This document shows, piece after piece, positions 5,415-13,229 of a stretch of DNA of 31,501 nucleotides. Numbering within the stretch: position 1 is the first letter of the stretch; each line of letters opens with the position of its first letter. The DNA is from a virus. A program made the position numbers and the translations under genes. Below the pieces are notes generated by a model, which did no database searches, was not told the DNA's origin, and worked only from the letters and a program-made list of their open reading frames with translations. Where the stretch lies: positions 1 to 31,501 of IMG/VR virus record IMGVR_UViG_3300046501_000129, one strand, 5' to 3'.

Positions 5415-5672
5415 TCATTTCCAGACGATCTTATCGAAATCTATATTGGAGAAAACGTTATCGACCAACCAGAAGATGGCAATCGCGACATAACCACAAC
5501 ATCCGATCACCAGCATGACCGGTCCAAGCATGGCATAGAGGGGCACCCTCAAGATGTCCCCTACAGTGACATAGAAGTTGAGTGTCTTGACGACCGGGAG
5601 AAATATTATCGCCCCGAAAAGTCCGGAGAGATACCACAAGCCGATCCACCCGGCGATTTGAGAAATCATCAT
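5415..5672 (-). CDS. Small integral membrane protein, 85 aa
   Basis: The start at ATG 5672 lies one base after the lipoprotein gene's stop; a longer reading from 5723 overlaps the lipoprotein gene and is less likely. The product carries about three hydrophobic spans: residues 5-28 (IAGWIGLWYLSGLFGAIIF), 44-58 (PLYAMLGPVMLVIGC) and 60-71 (YVAIAIFWLV). It ends in an acidic/basic tail. Size and topology would fit a holin or a membrane early protein, but no family is recognised. It is probably co-transcribed with the lipoprotein gene upstream. Confidence 0.7.
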   Translation of the reverse strand: MMISQIAGWIGLWYLSGLFGAIIFLPVVKTLNFYVTVGDILRVPLYAMLGPVMLVIGCCGYVAIAIFWLVDNVFSNIDFDKIVWK

Positions 5673-5673
5673 A

Positions 5674-5922
5674 TCAGTCGAACCGGACCGTGACGCCCTT
5701 GAGCAAGCCGCTACAGACGACACCGCTCACTGGCTTGCCGTTGACCCCGGTCGCCTTAAAGCTAGATGAGAAATCATCCTTACCACAGCCGAAGAACGCA
5801 TAGCCGCCGATCTCCACGTTGGTCATGCCGTACGCCTCGATTGCCGACTTGGCGGCATGAGGATTGACCCCGCACGACGCCAGAAGAGCGACAACCGGCA
5901 GGGCAAACAAAATCTTTTTCAA
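5674..5922 (-). CDS. Predicted phage lipoprotein, 82 aa (TTG start)
   Basis: TTG at 5922 is the start, with AAAAGGAAA upstream; no ATG precedes the signal peptide. The N-terminus is a classical lipoprotein signal: basic MKK, hydrophobic ILFALPVVAL, lipobox L-L-A-S-C with Cys at residue 17. The mature part holds two further cysteines (FGCGKDD and VVCSGLLKG) in a short beta-rich domain resembling small lipoproteins in other phages. It should be attached to the inner or outer membrane. Roles such as superinfection exclusion or lysis are possible but not shown. Confidence 0.75.
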   Translation of the reverse strand: MKKILFALPVVALLASCGVNPHAAKSAIEAYGMTNVEIGGYAFFGCGKDDFSSSFKATGVNGKPVSGVVCSGLLKGVTVRFD

Positions 5923-5962
5923 CTGAATTTCCTTTTATTGAGATTTGTATTGGGTTTGGGCG

Positions 5963-5990
5963 ACAATACCCAATTTTTAAACCATGTCAA
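5963..5990 (-). promoter_or_regulatory. Probable promoter of the lipoprotein operon
   Basis: Minus strand TTGACA (5990-5985), 16-base spacer, TATTGT (5968-5963). It lacks the ATAGAG start motif of the early cassettes. The dyad ATTGGGT/ACCCAAT (5973 down to 5949) overlaps the -10 and start point and could be an operator or leader hairpin. Confidence 0.45.
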
Positions 5991-6000
5991 CAGGCGCGGT

Positions 6001-6017
6001 CTAAATAACCCTAAATA
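6001..6017 (+). promoter_or_regulatory. Tandem T4-type late promoter motifs ahead of the tail tube gene
   Basis: CTAAATA occurs at 6001-6007 and again at 6011-6017, ten bases apart, 36-52 bases before gene 19. The motif resembles the T4 late promoter core TATAAATA read by gp55-loaded polymerase. A 16-base perfect palindrome AATTATTCGAATAATT (6023-6038) follows in the leader. Confidence 0.65.
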
Positions 6018-6052
6018 GTTTGAATTATTCGAATAATTTGGAGACTAAATCC

Positions 6053-6568
6053 ATGAGCTTTAACGTTAATGACTTCAGGGCAAACCTGACCTTTGGTGGT
6101 GCCCGCGCTTCCAAGTTTGAAGTGCAAATCACCAATCCTTGGGATTCCAGTTCGGACCTGAAGATTCCCTTCCTTTGCAAGGCGGCTTCGTTCCCGGCTC
6201 TGACTGCTGGCACGGTTGAAGTTCCGTACAAGGGACGCAAAATCAAGCTGGCTGGCGACCCTACATATGAAGAGTGGGTAGTTACGATTATCAACGACAA
6301 TGACTTTGCAGTTCGCAATGCGATTGTTGCATGGTTCCGGGCAATCCACCCGGTATCGGACACAACCGGCACTTTCGCCAGCACTTCCCCGGCTCTCTAT
6401 AAGTCGCAGGCGCTGGTTCGTCAATTCGATCTCAACGACAACGTTGTGAAGACCGCGACCTTCGATGGTCTCTTCCCGTCTGCTGTTAGTGCAATCGAAC
6501 TCGCATGGGAAACGACTGACCAAATCGAAGAATTTCAGGTCACGTTCCAATATGACTGGTGGGTTTAA
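6053..6568 (+). CDS. 19: Tail tube protein gp19
   Basis: The ATG at 6053 follows GGAGA; the frame is open upstream to 6020 but the ribosome site and family N-terminus favour 6053. The 171 residues are close to T4 gp19 (163). It has the family's typical middle segment, LCKAASFPALTAGTVEVPYKGRKIK followed by AGDPTYEEWVVTIINDNDFAVRNA, and ends in the usual aromatic FQYDWWV. gp19 hexamers stack to form the inner tube of the contractile tail. It is the first late gene after the early region, under tandem late promoter motifs, and directly precedes the portal gene as in T4. Confidence 0.93.
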   Translation: MSFNVNDFRANLTFGGARASKFEVQITNPWDSSSDLKIPFLCKAASFPALTAGTVEVPYKGRKIKLAGDPTYEEWVVTIINDNDFAVRNAIVAWFRAIHPVSDTTGTFASTSPALYKSQALVRQFDLNDNVVKTATFDGLFPSAVSAIELAWETTDQIEEFQVTFQYDWWV

Positions 6569-6592
6569 TCCACCGGTCCCTACAGGTGAATA

Positions 6593-8260
6593 ATGGCTGA
6601 ACTTTTTGGTTTCGAAATTAAACGAAAGTCCCCGGTAGAAGAACCGCATTCGTTCGTTGAAAAACAGGACGATGACGGCGCTCTTATCGTTGCGGCTGGT
6701 GGTAACCAGTCGGCTTTCGTTGACATCGAAGGCACAGCACAATCCGAAAACGATCTGATCTTCAAGTATCGGACGATGATGCTCAACGCCGAAGTCAATT
6801 CGGCAGTTGACGACATTGTCAACGAGGCGATCAACGTTGGCGACACCGAAGCCGTTGTGACGATCAACGTCGATGACGTGCCGTATCCTGACTCTATCAA
6901 GAAGAAGATCGTCGCTGAATTCGAATATGGTCTTCAGCTTCTCGACTTCTCCAATTCCGGCTATGAAAAATTCCGGCAGTGGTACGTCGATGGGCGCTCC
7001 TACTACCATGTGATCATTGACGAACAGAACCCGAAGCAGGGCGTCAAGGAGCTTCGCTTCATCGATCCGACCAAAATGCGCAAGGTCAAGGAATATGATC
7101 AAGTGCGGGAAGGTCAAATCTATGTCAAGAAGCTGAAGAATGAATATTTCATCTTCATGGATACGTCCATCTCTGGATACGATCCGATCAAGGGAAACAA
7201 CACCTCGGTTCTTCAGGGACTCAAGATTGCCAAGGACTCAATCATCACCGTTAACTCCGGTCTGGTGAATGAGCGTAACACGCAAATCCTGTCGTACCTG
7301 CATCAAGCCTACAAGGCGCTCAATCAGCTTCGCATGCTGGAAGATGCCGCTGTGATCTATCGTATTGCTCGTGCTCCGGAACGCCGCGCGTTCTACATCG
7401 ACGTGGGCAATCTACCGAAGGTCAAGGCGGAACAGTACATGCGGGACATGATGACCCGCCATAAGAACAAGCTGGCATATAACGCTTCGACCGGGGAAAT
7501 CCGGGACGACCGTAATTTCATGACGATGACCGATGACTATTGGTTGCCCCGTCGTGAAGGTGGTCGCGGAACGGAAATTCAGCCGCTTGCCGGTGGTGCC
7601 AACCTCGGGGAAATGACCGATGTCGAGTACATGCAGAAGAAGCTTTACAAGTCTCTTCGTGTACCGGAAACGCGCATGTCGGGTGATTCGATGTTCAACG
7701 TCGGTCGCTCCTCGGAAATCAGCCGCGAAGAAGTGAAATTTTCGAAGTTCATTCGTCGTCTGCGCACCCGCTTTTCCATGTTGTTCGATAGGTATCTTGA
7801 AAAGCAACTGGTCCTGAAGGGCATCATCACCCCTGACGATTGGGAGCAAATCAAGGACACGATCAAGTACGATTACAGCCTTGATAACCACTTCGAAGAA
7901 CTGAAGAACATCGAAGTCCTTCGCGAACGGTTCAACCTTCTTGACGAAGCCGACGCCTATGTTGGCGCTGAAAAGAAGTACCTCTCGCGCGCATGGGTTC
8001 GCAAGCACATTCTTCAACAGACCGAAGAAGAAATTGAGCAAATCCAGAAGGAAATCGAAGAAGAAATAGCGGAAGACGCTGCCGATGAGGAAGCCTTTGG
8101 TTCGGATGATGAAGAGAAGGTCGATCCGACTGCCAATAACCCGGCGCAAACGTTGGTGATCCAAACCGCTCCTGCCCCGGCTGCACCGAAAGAAACCCCG
8201 GCACAAAAGGCGACGGAGAACAAGCCCGCCAAGCCAAAAACTAAAACGGAGACTGAATAA
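6593..8260 (+). CDS. 20: Portal vertex protein gp20
   Basis: 555 residues (T4 gp20: 524). Portal features include the early segment NDLIFKYRTMMLNAEVNSAVDDIVNEAI (about 48-76), a wing region with RFIDPTKMRKVKEY, and the conserved stretch LPRREGGRGTEIQPLAGGANLGEMTDVEYMQKKLYKSLRVPETRM (about 317-362). The last 90 residues are an acidic helix plus a Pro/Ala/Lys-rich tail, longer than in T4. gp20 dodecamers form the DNA entry port, nucleate the prohead and dock the terminase. The gene follows 19 by 24 bases and abuts the prohead core gene. Confidence 0.95.
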   Translation: MAELFGFEIKRKSPVEEPHSFVEKQDDDGALIVAAGGNQSAFVDIEGTAQSENDLIFKYRTMMLNAEVNSAVDDIVNEAINVGDTEAVVTINVDDVPYPDSIKKKIVAEFEYGLQLLDFSNSGYEKFRQWYVDGRSYYHVIIDEQNPKQGVKELRFIDPTKMRKVKEYDQVREGQIYVKKLKNEYFIFMDTSISGYDPIKGNNTSVLQGLKIAKDSIITVNSGLVNERNTQILSYLHQAYKALNQLRMLEDAAVIYRIARAPERRAFYIDVGNLPKVKAEQYMRDMMTRHKNKLAYNASTGEIRDDRNFMTMTDDYWLPRREGGRGTEIQPLAGGANLGEMTDVEYMQKKLYKSLRVPETRMSGDSMFNVGRSSEISREEVKFSKFIRRLRTRFSMLFDRYLEKQLVLKGIITPDDWEQIKDTIKYDYSLDNHFEELKNIEVLRERFNLLDEADAYVGAEKKYLSRAWVRKHILQQTEEEIEQIQKEIEEEIAEDAADEEAFGSDDEEKVDPTANNPAQTLVIQTAPAPAAPKETPAQKATENKPAKPKTKTETE

Positions 8261-8539
8261 ATGAGTAGAGCACTTGAACTTGTACAGCTTGCCAAGGAAG
8301 GCAACGCTTCCCGCTTCGGCGACCTGATGGTTGCTGGCATTCAGGAAAAGGTTGTTGCCGCCGTTCAGGCAAAGCGCGCCCGTCTTAGCGAAGGTGAAAA
8401 TCCATTCGCCAAGAAGGATGACGACAAGGACGAAGACGAAGATGACAAGGACGACAAGAAGTCCAAGTCAGACGATGAAGACGACAAGGATGAAAAGTCC
8501 AAGGACAAGTCGGACGACGACGATGGAGATGACGACTAA
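8261..8539 (+). CDS. 67: Prohead core protein, gp67-like, highly charged
   Basis: 92 residues. The first 50 form a helical segment (LVQLAKEGNASRFGDLMVAGIQEKVVAAVQAKR); the remaining 40 are almost only Asp, Lys, Glu and Ser. T4 gp67 is also a very small, highly charged core protein cleaved by gp21 and sits at the same place between 20 and 68. Assignment rests on position, size and composition rather than detailed sequence similarity. The gene abuts the portal gene and overlaps the next start by one base. Confidence 0.7.
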   Translation: MSRALELVQLAKEGNASRFGDLMVAGIQEKVVAAVQAKRARLSEGENPFAKKDDDKDEDEDDKDDKKSKSDDEDDKDEKSKDKSDDDDGDDD

Positions 8540-8940
8540 TGAAGACGTTTAAACAGTTCTTGGAGACGGTCGAAGCACCGCGCTCCGAAGCAGAACGAAA
8601 TTTCATCAAGAAGCACGTCGTCAACGTCGATCAGAAGGTCTACCCGAAGAAGGAAGTCCCGACCGAAAAAGACGAAACGCGCGATGCCGACTACAAGGAC
8701 GGTGAAGACGCGGTTGTCTACGAGACGGTCGATGCTCTGGTCAAGGAAGCCTTGCTGGAAGGTCTGAACCTGAAGGTTGGCGTTCTGAAGTTCACAGACG
8801 GCACACAGACCGTGGTCACGCGTGACGCGATCAGCCGTCTCGAAAAGGTCTATGCCAGCACTCAGGACAAGTCGGGCATGGAAAAAGAAATCAAATCTTC
8901 GAAGGATAACTTTGAAGCTCTTGTGGCTTTGGGAGACTAA
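8539..8940 (+). CDS. 68: Prohead core protein, gp68-like
   Basis: 133 residues (T4 gp68: 141), begins MKTFKQFLE and lies between the gp67-like and protease genes exactly as gene 68 does in T4. It is highly charged and helical, with a beta-like central part (LKVGVLKFTDGTQTVVTRDA). gp68 is a minor scaffold component that influences head length in T4. Identity is inferred mainly from position and size, so moderate confidence. Start overlaps the preceding stop (TAATG). Confidence 0.6.
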   Translation: MKTFKQFLETVEAPRSEAERNFIKKHVVNVDQKVYPKKEVPTEKDETRDADYKDGEDAVVYETVDALVKEALLEGLNLKVGVLKFTDGTQTVVTRDAISRLEKVYASTQDKSGMEKEIKSSKDNFEALVALGD

Positions 8941-8945
8941 TTCAA

Positions 8946-9626
8946 ATGTCTATGCTTCTCATTACGGAACTTACTGAAACTATCCAGTTCCTTAAAGAAA
9001 CAACGGAAGATGGTGCAAAGAAATACTTCATCGAAGGCATCATCATGCAGGGTAATATCAAGAACCGTAATGGACGCATTTACCCGACCGAAATTCTTTC
9101 TCAGGAAGTTGATAGATATACTGAAGAGTACATCAATCGCAACAAGGCATACGGTGAGTTGGACCATCCGACAACCCCGACTGTTAGCCTTGAGCGGGCC
9201 TCGCATATGTTCACTGATCTTCGCGTTGAAGGCAACGACGTTGTCGGTCGCGCGCGTGTCATGACATCCCTGCCAATGGGCAAGATCGTTGCGGGCCTCA
9301 TCGAAGAAGGTGCCAACCTTGGCATTTCCTCGCGTGGTCTTGGGGCGGTCAAGAAGAACTCGGCAGGCATCATGGAAGTTGCCCAGTTCCGTCTTCAAAC
9401 CCCGGGTGATCTTGTCGCCGATCCATCAGGACCGAACTGCTACGTTCAGGGCATCATGGAAGGTGTTGAGTTCTACTTCGACGTTGCCTCGCAATCTTGG
9501 GAACAGAAGGCACTTCAAGTTGTCGAGGAGCATATTGAAGAAATCCACAAGAATTACAAGCAAATTGACGAAGCTAAGGCGTTCCTGATGTTCAATCAGT
9601 TCCTTGAAAGCCTCAAGAATTCGTAA
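8946..9626 (+). CDS. 21: Prohead protease gp21
   Basis: 226 residues (T4: 212). The fold signature is present: FIEGIIMQGNIKNRNGRIYP (about 29-47), the His motif GELDHPTTP with His74, and the Ser motif GISSRGLG with Ser128/Ser129, matching the His-Ser arrangement of prohead serine proteases. The enzyme cleaves core and shell proteins after L/I-x-E during head maturation and itself. A likely target site LLQE|S is visible in the capsid protein of this window. GGGAGA precedes the start. Last gene of the 20-67-68-21 run before the late promoter of the scaffold gene. Confidence 0.93.
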   Translation: MSMLLITELTETIQFLKETTEDGAKKYFIEGIIMQGNIKNRNGRIYPTEILSQEVDRYTEEYINRNKAYGELDHPTTPTVSLERASHMFTDLRVEGNDVVGRARVMTSLPMGKIVAGLIEEGANLGISSRGLGAVKKNSAGIMEVAQFRLQTPGDLVADPSGPNCYVQGIMEGVEFYFDVASQSWEQKALQVVEEHIEEIHKNYKQIDEAKAFLMFNQFLESLKNS

Positions 9627-9629
9627 TCA

Positions 9630-9636
9630 CTAAATA
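9630..9636 (+). promoter_or_regulatory. Late promoter motif CTAAATA ahead of the scaffold gene
   Basis: CTAAATA, followed by ATTTAAATTTC, starts four bases after the protease gene and lies 29 bases before gene 22. It has the same motif and spacing class as the motifs before the tail tube and capsid genes. Confidence 0.65.
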
Positions 9637-9665
9637 ATTTAAATTTCTAATCTAGGAGATTAACG

Positions 9666-10580
9666 ATGACGAAAGAATTGATCGAAGCAAAGGCGACGGG
9701 TGAAGACTCCGTAGCTGCCGATCCGGTCACTGGTGCTGGTGGTGAAGTCCAAAAGCGCAAGGCTGACAAAGAACTAAAGAATGGCGGCTCGGCAGATAAT
9801 GTCGAGAAGTTCGTAAAGACGCCTGAAGGTTCGAATGACGCTGGTCTGCATGAAGCCGTTAAGGGCCTCTTTGCAGGCGAAGAGTTCTCGGAAGAGTTCA
9901 AGGCAAAGGCTGCTGTTGTTTTCGAAGCTGCTGTTCGCGAACAGGTTGCCGCTGCTGTTGCTGCCTTCACTGAAGCTAAGGAAGCCGAATACGCTGCCAA
10001 GCTTGAAGAAGCATCTGTTGCTGTTGAAAAAGACCTTTCCGAAACGGTTGAACAGTTCATGGAATTCACTTCCAAGAAGTGGCTTGACGAGAACGCTGTT
10101 GCTGTTGAGTCCGGTCTCAAGGTCGAACTTGCTGAATCGCTTCTCGACGGTCTGAAGAGCCTGTTCGTTGAACACAACGTTGTTGTCGATGAGTCCAAGG
10201 TTGACACGATCAACGAAATGGCAACCGAACTCGACGTTGTTACGAAGAAGTTCTCTGCTTCCGTCAAGGAAAACGCTGAACTGTCTGAACAGATCATTGC
10301 ACTCAAGAACGAAATCGCTTTTGCCGATCTTGCTGAAGGTCTTGCTGACACTCAGGTCGAAAAGCTTCGTTCGCTTGCTGAAAACGTACAGTCCGCCTCC
10401 ACCGACGACTACGTGTCCAAGGTCAAGGCACTTCGCGAATCCTTCTTCAATGAAGCTGCCGTTGTCGCTCAATCCGACGTAACGGAAACCCTCACGGAAG
10501 AAGTAGCTGCCGTAACTGGTCCCTCTGGCACACCGGAAATGGTTTCTCTTGCTGAAGCGCTCTCGCGTTTCGCCAAGTAA
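9666..10580 (+). CDS. 22: Prohead scaffold protein gp22
   Basis: 304 residues (T4 gp22: 269). The protein is Glu/Ala/Lys/Val-rich and nearly all helical, as expected for the major core protein, with long coiled regions (about 65-150 and 175-235). It lies between protease 21 and capsid 23, as in T4. The core is assembled on the portal, templates the shell, and is then degraded by gp21. TAGGAGA precedes the ATG; a CTAAATA late motif is 29 bases upstream. Identity is strong from position and composition. Confidence 0.85.
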   Translation: MTKELIEAKATGEDSVAADPVTGAGGEVQKRKADKELKNGGSADNVEKFVKTPEGSNDAGLHEAVKGLFAGEEFSEEFKAKAAVVFEAAVREQVAAAVAAFTEAKEAEYAAKLEEASVAVEKDLSETVEQFMEFTSKKWLDENAVAVESGLKVELAESLLDGLKSLFVEHNVVVDESKVDTINEMATELDVVTKKFSASVKENAELSEQIIALKNEIAFADLAEGLADTQVEKLRSLAENVQSASTDDYVSKVKALRESFFNEAAVVAQSDVTETLTEEVAAVTGPSGTPEMVSLAEALSRFAK

Positions 10581-10588
10581 AAAATTTC

Positions 10589-10595
10589 CTAAATA
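10589..10595 (+). promoter_or_regulatory. Late promoter motif CTAAATA ahead of the major capsid gene
   Basis: CTAAATA lies between genes 22 and 23, 36 bases before the capsid start, followed by an AT-rich leader (TTTAAATATTTAAC) and the strong ribosome site AAGGAGAG. Confidence 0.7.
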
Positions 10596-10630
10596 GATTT
10601 AAATATTTAACTTAAGGAGAGTTAATCCAA

Positions 10631-11932
10631 ATGTTGACTGAAGACGTAAAGAAGAAGTGGGCACCAGTTCTTGAGCACGACAAGTTCGCGCCGATCAAGG
10701 ACTCCCACCGCGCTGGCGTCACTGCCATGGTTCTTGAAAATACCGAAAATGTTCTCCGCTCCGAAGGCGCAATGAACATGTCCGGTCTGCTTCAGGAATC
10801 GGCACCGACGACCAACACTGGCAACGTTGCCAACTACGACCCGGTTCTGATCTCGCTCGTTCGTCGCGCGATGCCTAACCTGATCGCTTACGACATTGCT
10901 GGCGTTCAGCCGATGACCGGTCCTACGGGCCTCATCTTCGCAATGCGTTCGAAGTACGTTGATCCGGCAAACTCGGCTGTTAAGACTGAAGCATTCTACA
11001 ACGAAGCCAACACGGCGTTCAGCGGCACTGGTTCGCAGATCGGCGCACTCGGCTCCGTAGTTGGTGCTAACGTTGCCAACACCTCGCTGTTCGCTTCTGG
11101 TGCGGGCCTCTCGACGGCTGCTGCTGAAGCACTCGGCGATGCTGCCAACAATGCTTTCCACGAAATGACCTTCGACATCGAAAAGGTTACCGTGACTGCA
11201 AAGAGCCGCGCTCTGAAGGCTGAATACTCCAGCGAAATCGCACAGGACTTGAAGGCAATTCACGGTCTTGACGCTGAAACCGAACTGGCGAACATGCTCG
11301 CTGCTGAACTGCTCACGGACATCAACCGCGAACTCATCCGCACGATCTACGCTACTTCGAAGATTGGCGCTGCTGAAACCACGACTGCTGGCACGTTCGA
11401 CCTTGACGTTGACTCTAACGGTCGCTGGTCGGTAGAAAAGTTCAAGGGCCTGATGTTCCAAATCGAGCGCGAAGCCAACGCCATCGCTCGCGAAACCCGT
11501 CGCGGTAAGGGTAACATCATCATCTGCTCTTCGGACGTTGCGTCTGCTCTGCAAATGGCTGGTATCCTTGACTACGCCCCTGCTCTCAACAGCAACAACG
11601 GTCTGTCCCCGGACGACACTGGCAACACCTTCATCGGCGTTCTCAACGGTCGTTTCCGCGTGTACATCGATCCGTACGCTGGTGCGAACTACCTGATCGT
11701 CGGCTACAAGGGTGCAAACACCTACGACGCCGGTCTGTTCTACGCTCCTTACGTTCCGCTTCAGATGGTTCGTGCAGTTGGCGAGAATAGCTTCCAGTCG
11801 AAGATTGGCTTCAAAACCCGTTACGGTATTGTTGCTAACCCCTTCGCACAGGGCCTGACTCAGGGCAACGGCGCACTGGTTGCCAACTCCAACGTTTACT
11901 ACCGTCGTGTAGCTGTTACGAACCTTCTCTAA
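10631..11932 (+). CDS. 23: Major capsid protein gp23
   Basis: 433 residues, shorter than T4 gp23 (521). The diagnostic segment LVRRAMPNLIAYDIAGVQPMTGPTGLIFAMRSKY (about 76-109) is present, as are late-protein motifs such as SSDVASALQMAGIL and the end YYRRVAVTNLL. A protease site L-L-Q-E|S falls after Glu56, matching the gp21 rule and the T4 maturation site position class. Hexamers of the cleaved protein form the shell. Codon use is that of a highly expressed gene, the ribosome site AAGGAGAG is strong, and a robust terminator follows 27 bases downstream. Confidence 0.97.
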   Translation: MLTEDVKKKWAPVLEHDKFAPIKDSHRAGVTAMVLENTENVLRSEGAMNMSGLLQESAPTTNTGNVANYDPVLISLVRRAMPNLIAYDIAGVQPMTGPTGLIFAMRSKYVDPANSAVKTEAFYNEANTAFSGTGSQIGALGSVVGANVANTSLFASGAGLSTAAAEALGDAANNAFHEMTFDIEKVTVTAKSRALKAEYSSEIAQDLKAIHGLDAETELANMLAAELLTDINRELIRTIYATSKIGAAETTTAGTFDLDVDSNGRWSVEKFKGLMFQIEREANAIARETRRGKGNIIICSSDVASALQMAGILDYAPALNSNNGLSPDDTGNTFIGVLNGRFRVYIDPYAGANYLIVGYKGANTYDAGLFYAPYVPLQMVRAVGENSFQSKIGFKTRYGIVANPFAQGLTQGNGALVANSNVYYRRVAVTNLL

Positions 11933-11958
11933 TCAGAAGGTTCCTGACGGAACGTTTC

Positions 11959-11988
11959 AACCCCGGGCTTCACGGCTCGGGGTTTTTT
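11959..11988 (+). terminator. Intrinsic terminator after the capsid gene
   Basis: AACCCCGGGC (11959-11968) pairs with GCTCGGGGTT (11975-11984, one G-U pair) around loop TTCACG, with six T at 11983-11988. The loop contains TCA, the stop codon of the convergent gene 11970-12188, repeating the arrangement at 3191-3219. Confidence 0.92.
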
Positions 11989-12188
11989 CGTGACTCTTCC
12001 ACGACCTGTACATGAACTTCCGTGGCAACGGTTCCAGCCAACAACAATGGATAGCGAAGATTGCCATCGACACATAGTTCTGCGATGCATTCCTCAAACT
12101 CTTCTTTGTACATGTTGTTTCTGGCAAGACGGATTATCTCCAATCCCTCGCGTGTCAGATTTTTAAAACGTTCGATATCTCTTTCCAT
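11970..12188 (-). CDS. Small unknown protein opposite the capsid gene, 72 aa
   Basis: A minus-strand gene filling the space between capsid terminator and the next late promoter. ATG at 12188 is preceded closely by GAGAGG; a TTG at 12209 would add seven residues and is less likely. The product is a charged helical protein (ERFKNLTREGLEIIRLARNNMYKEEFEECIAEL) with a beta-like end. Its stop lies in the loop of the capsid terminator. It looks like the small early genes in composition. Function unknown. Confidence 0.6.
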   Translation of the reverse strand: MERDIERFKNLTREGLEIIRLARNNMYKEEFEECIAELCVDGNLRYPLLLAGTVATEVHVQVVEESRKNPEP

Positions 12189-12254
12189 TAGCCTCTCGTC
12201 GCCGGTCAATTTTCAAAACGTCTAGCAGGCAAGCCTATCCCGGTCAAGCCCGCG

Positions 12255-12262
12255 TATAAATA
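12255..12262 (+). promoter_or_regulatory. T4 consensus late promoter TATAAATA
   Basis: An exact TATAAATA lies 29 bases before the GTG start at 12291. This is the T4 late promoter -10 consensus recognised through gp55. It differs from the CTAAATA form used at the other virion genes here. Confidence 0.75.
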
Positions 12263-12290
12263 ATTGAAACAAATCCCAAGGAAATTCGCC

Positions 12291-12788
12291 GTGTCTAACA
12301 ACCTGCTTCAAAGCATCGACTTTCAGTTCTCAATCAAGCGGCTGAAGGAAACCAACTACTTCATTCAGCGGGCGAGCATTCCCGGTATCCAGCTTGGCGA
12401 CTCGGAGCAACCGAACCGGTTTGGCGGTCGCATCTATTATCCCGGTCAGAAGCTCAACCATGACGAACTCTCCATCACCTTCAAGGTCGATGAGGACATG
12501 GCAAACTGGCTTGAGGTGTATGGCTGGCTGATCGGTCTATCGGCACCGCAACAAGCTGAACAGTTCACCAAGCTTGCCACCTCCGGAGACGGTTGGGTGT
12601 CGGATGCAACCCTGATCGTAATGTCTTCGCAGAAGAACCCCCTCCACCAGTTCACCTTCCGAAACCTGTTCCCCAAAACTCTTTCTGAAATCGAATTAGA
12701 CGTGACGCAGACCGACATCACCTTCGTCACTGCCACCGCGACTTTCCAATATGACTACATGGATTACCAGAACATTAAAAAGGTATAA
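12291..12788 (+). CDS. Tail-tube-like late structural protein (gp19 superfamily), 165 aa
   Basis: The GTG at 12291 is chosen because AAGGAAA lies eight bases upstream and the late promoter at 12255 would leave no leader for the TTG at 12264. The protein resembles tail tube proteins in plan: FIQRASIPGIQLGDSEQ, then LNHDELSITFKVDEDMANWLEVYGWLIGL, and an end in TATFQYDYMDY much like gp19's FQYDWWV. It may be a tube initiator, hub-adjacent or tube-like baseplate protein rather than the main tube protein. Exact T4 counterpart not assigned. Confidence 0.7.
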   Translation: MSNNLLQSIDFQFSIKRLKETNYFIQRASIPGIQLGDSEQPNRFGGRIYYPGQKLNHDELSITFKVDEDMANWLEVYGWLIGLSAPQQAEQFTKLATSGDGWVSDATLIVMSSQKNPLHQFTFRNLFPKTLSEIELDVTQTDITFVTATATFQYDYMDYQNIKKV

Positions 12789-12791
12789 TGA

Positions 12792-13229
12792 ATGACGCTT
12801 GACGAACTCCACGAAATGTGGGGCACCGATGGAGCTATTGATGAAACAAAGATCAATAGAGAATGCATCAACATCCCGTTCCTACATAATAAATACTATA
12901 TGAAATACTCTCAAGAAAAGCTTCGCTTGCTTAAACTTGAGGCAGACTACAAGAAGCTAGTACAGGTCAAAGACGATTATTACCGGGGAATACTTGACCC
13001 CGATGAATTGAAGAAACGCGGTTGGCTCCCCTGCCCGTTGAAGCTTCGCCCATCAGAAATCCCCAAATACATCGAAACCGACGACGACATCATCAATCTC
13101 TCCCTGAAGATTGGATACCAAGACACGATTGTCGATTTCCTCAAGAGCATCGTTGCCAGCATCAATTATCGAAGCAACGTCCTGAAAAATTACATTGATC
13201 ACAAGAAATTTGAGGCTGGCGGCTACTAA
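12792..13229 (+). CDS. uvsY: Recombination mediator UvsY
   Basis: 145 residues (T4 UvsY: 137). N-terminal LDELHEMW, then ID.TKI and a long helical region YSQEKLRLLKLEADYKKL match the T4 protein's layout, and the end IDHKKFEAGGY corresponds to T4's ...MRAFEAGK. UvsY binds gp32-coated single-stranded DNA and loads the UvsX recombinase. It lies directly before uvsW, as in T4, and three bases after the tail-tube-like gene, so it could be read from the late promoter at 12255. Confidence 0.88.
   Translation: MTLDELHEMWGTDGAIDETKINRECINIPFLHNKYYMKYSQEKLRLLKLEADYKKLVQVKDDYYRGILDPDELKKRGWLPCPLKLRPSEIPKYIETDDDIINLSLKIGYQDTIVDFLKSIVASINYRSNVLKNYIDHKKFEAGGY

Noticed and set aside
6011-7117. 368-codon minus-strand open frame across genes 19 and 20
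   Set aside because: It crosses two well-identified late genes and their intergenic region, with no recognisable domain. Antisense shadow.
10622-11554. 310-codon open frame on the minus strand opposite the capsid gene
   Set aside because: It is a shadow of gene 23, caused by that gene's strong codon bias. It has no ribosome site, no domain and an implausible Arg/Val-rich composition.
12886-12896. AATAAATAC inside uvsY as a late promoter
   Set aside because: It matches the late consensus only partly and lies in conserved coding sequence with no nearby start codon needing it.
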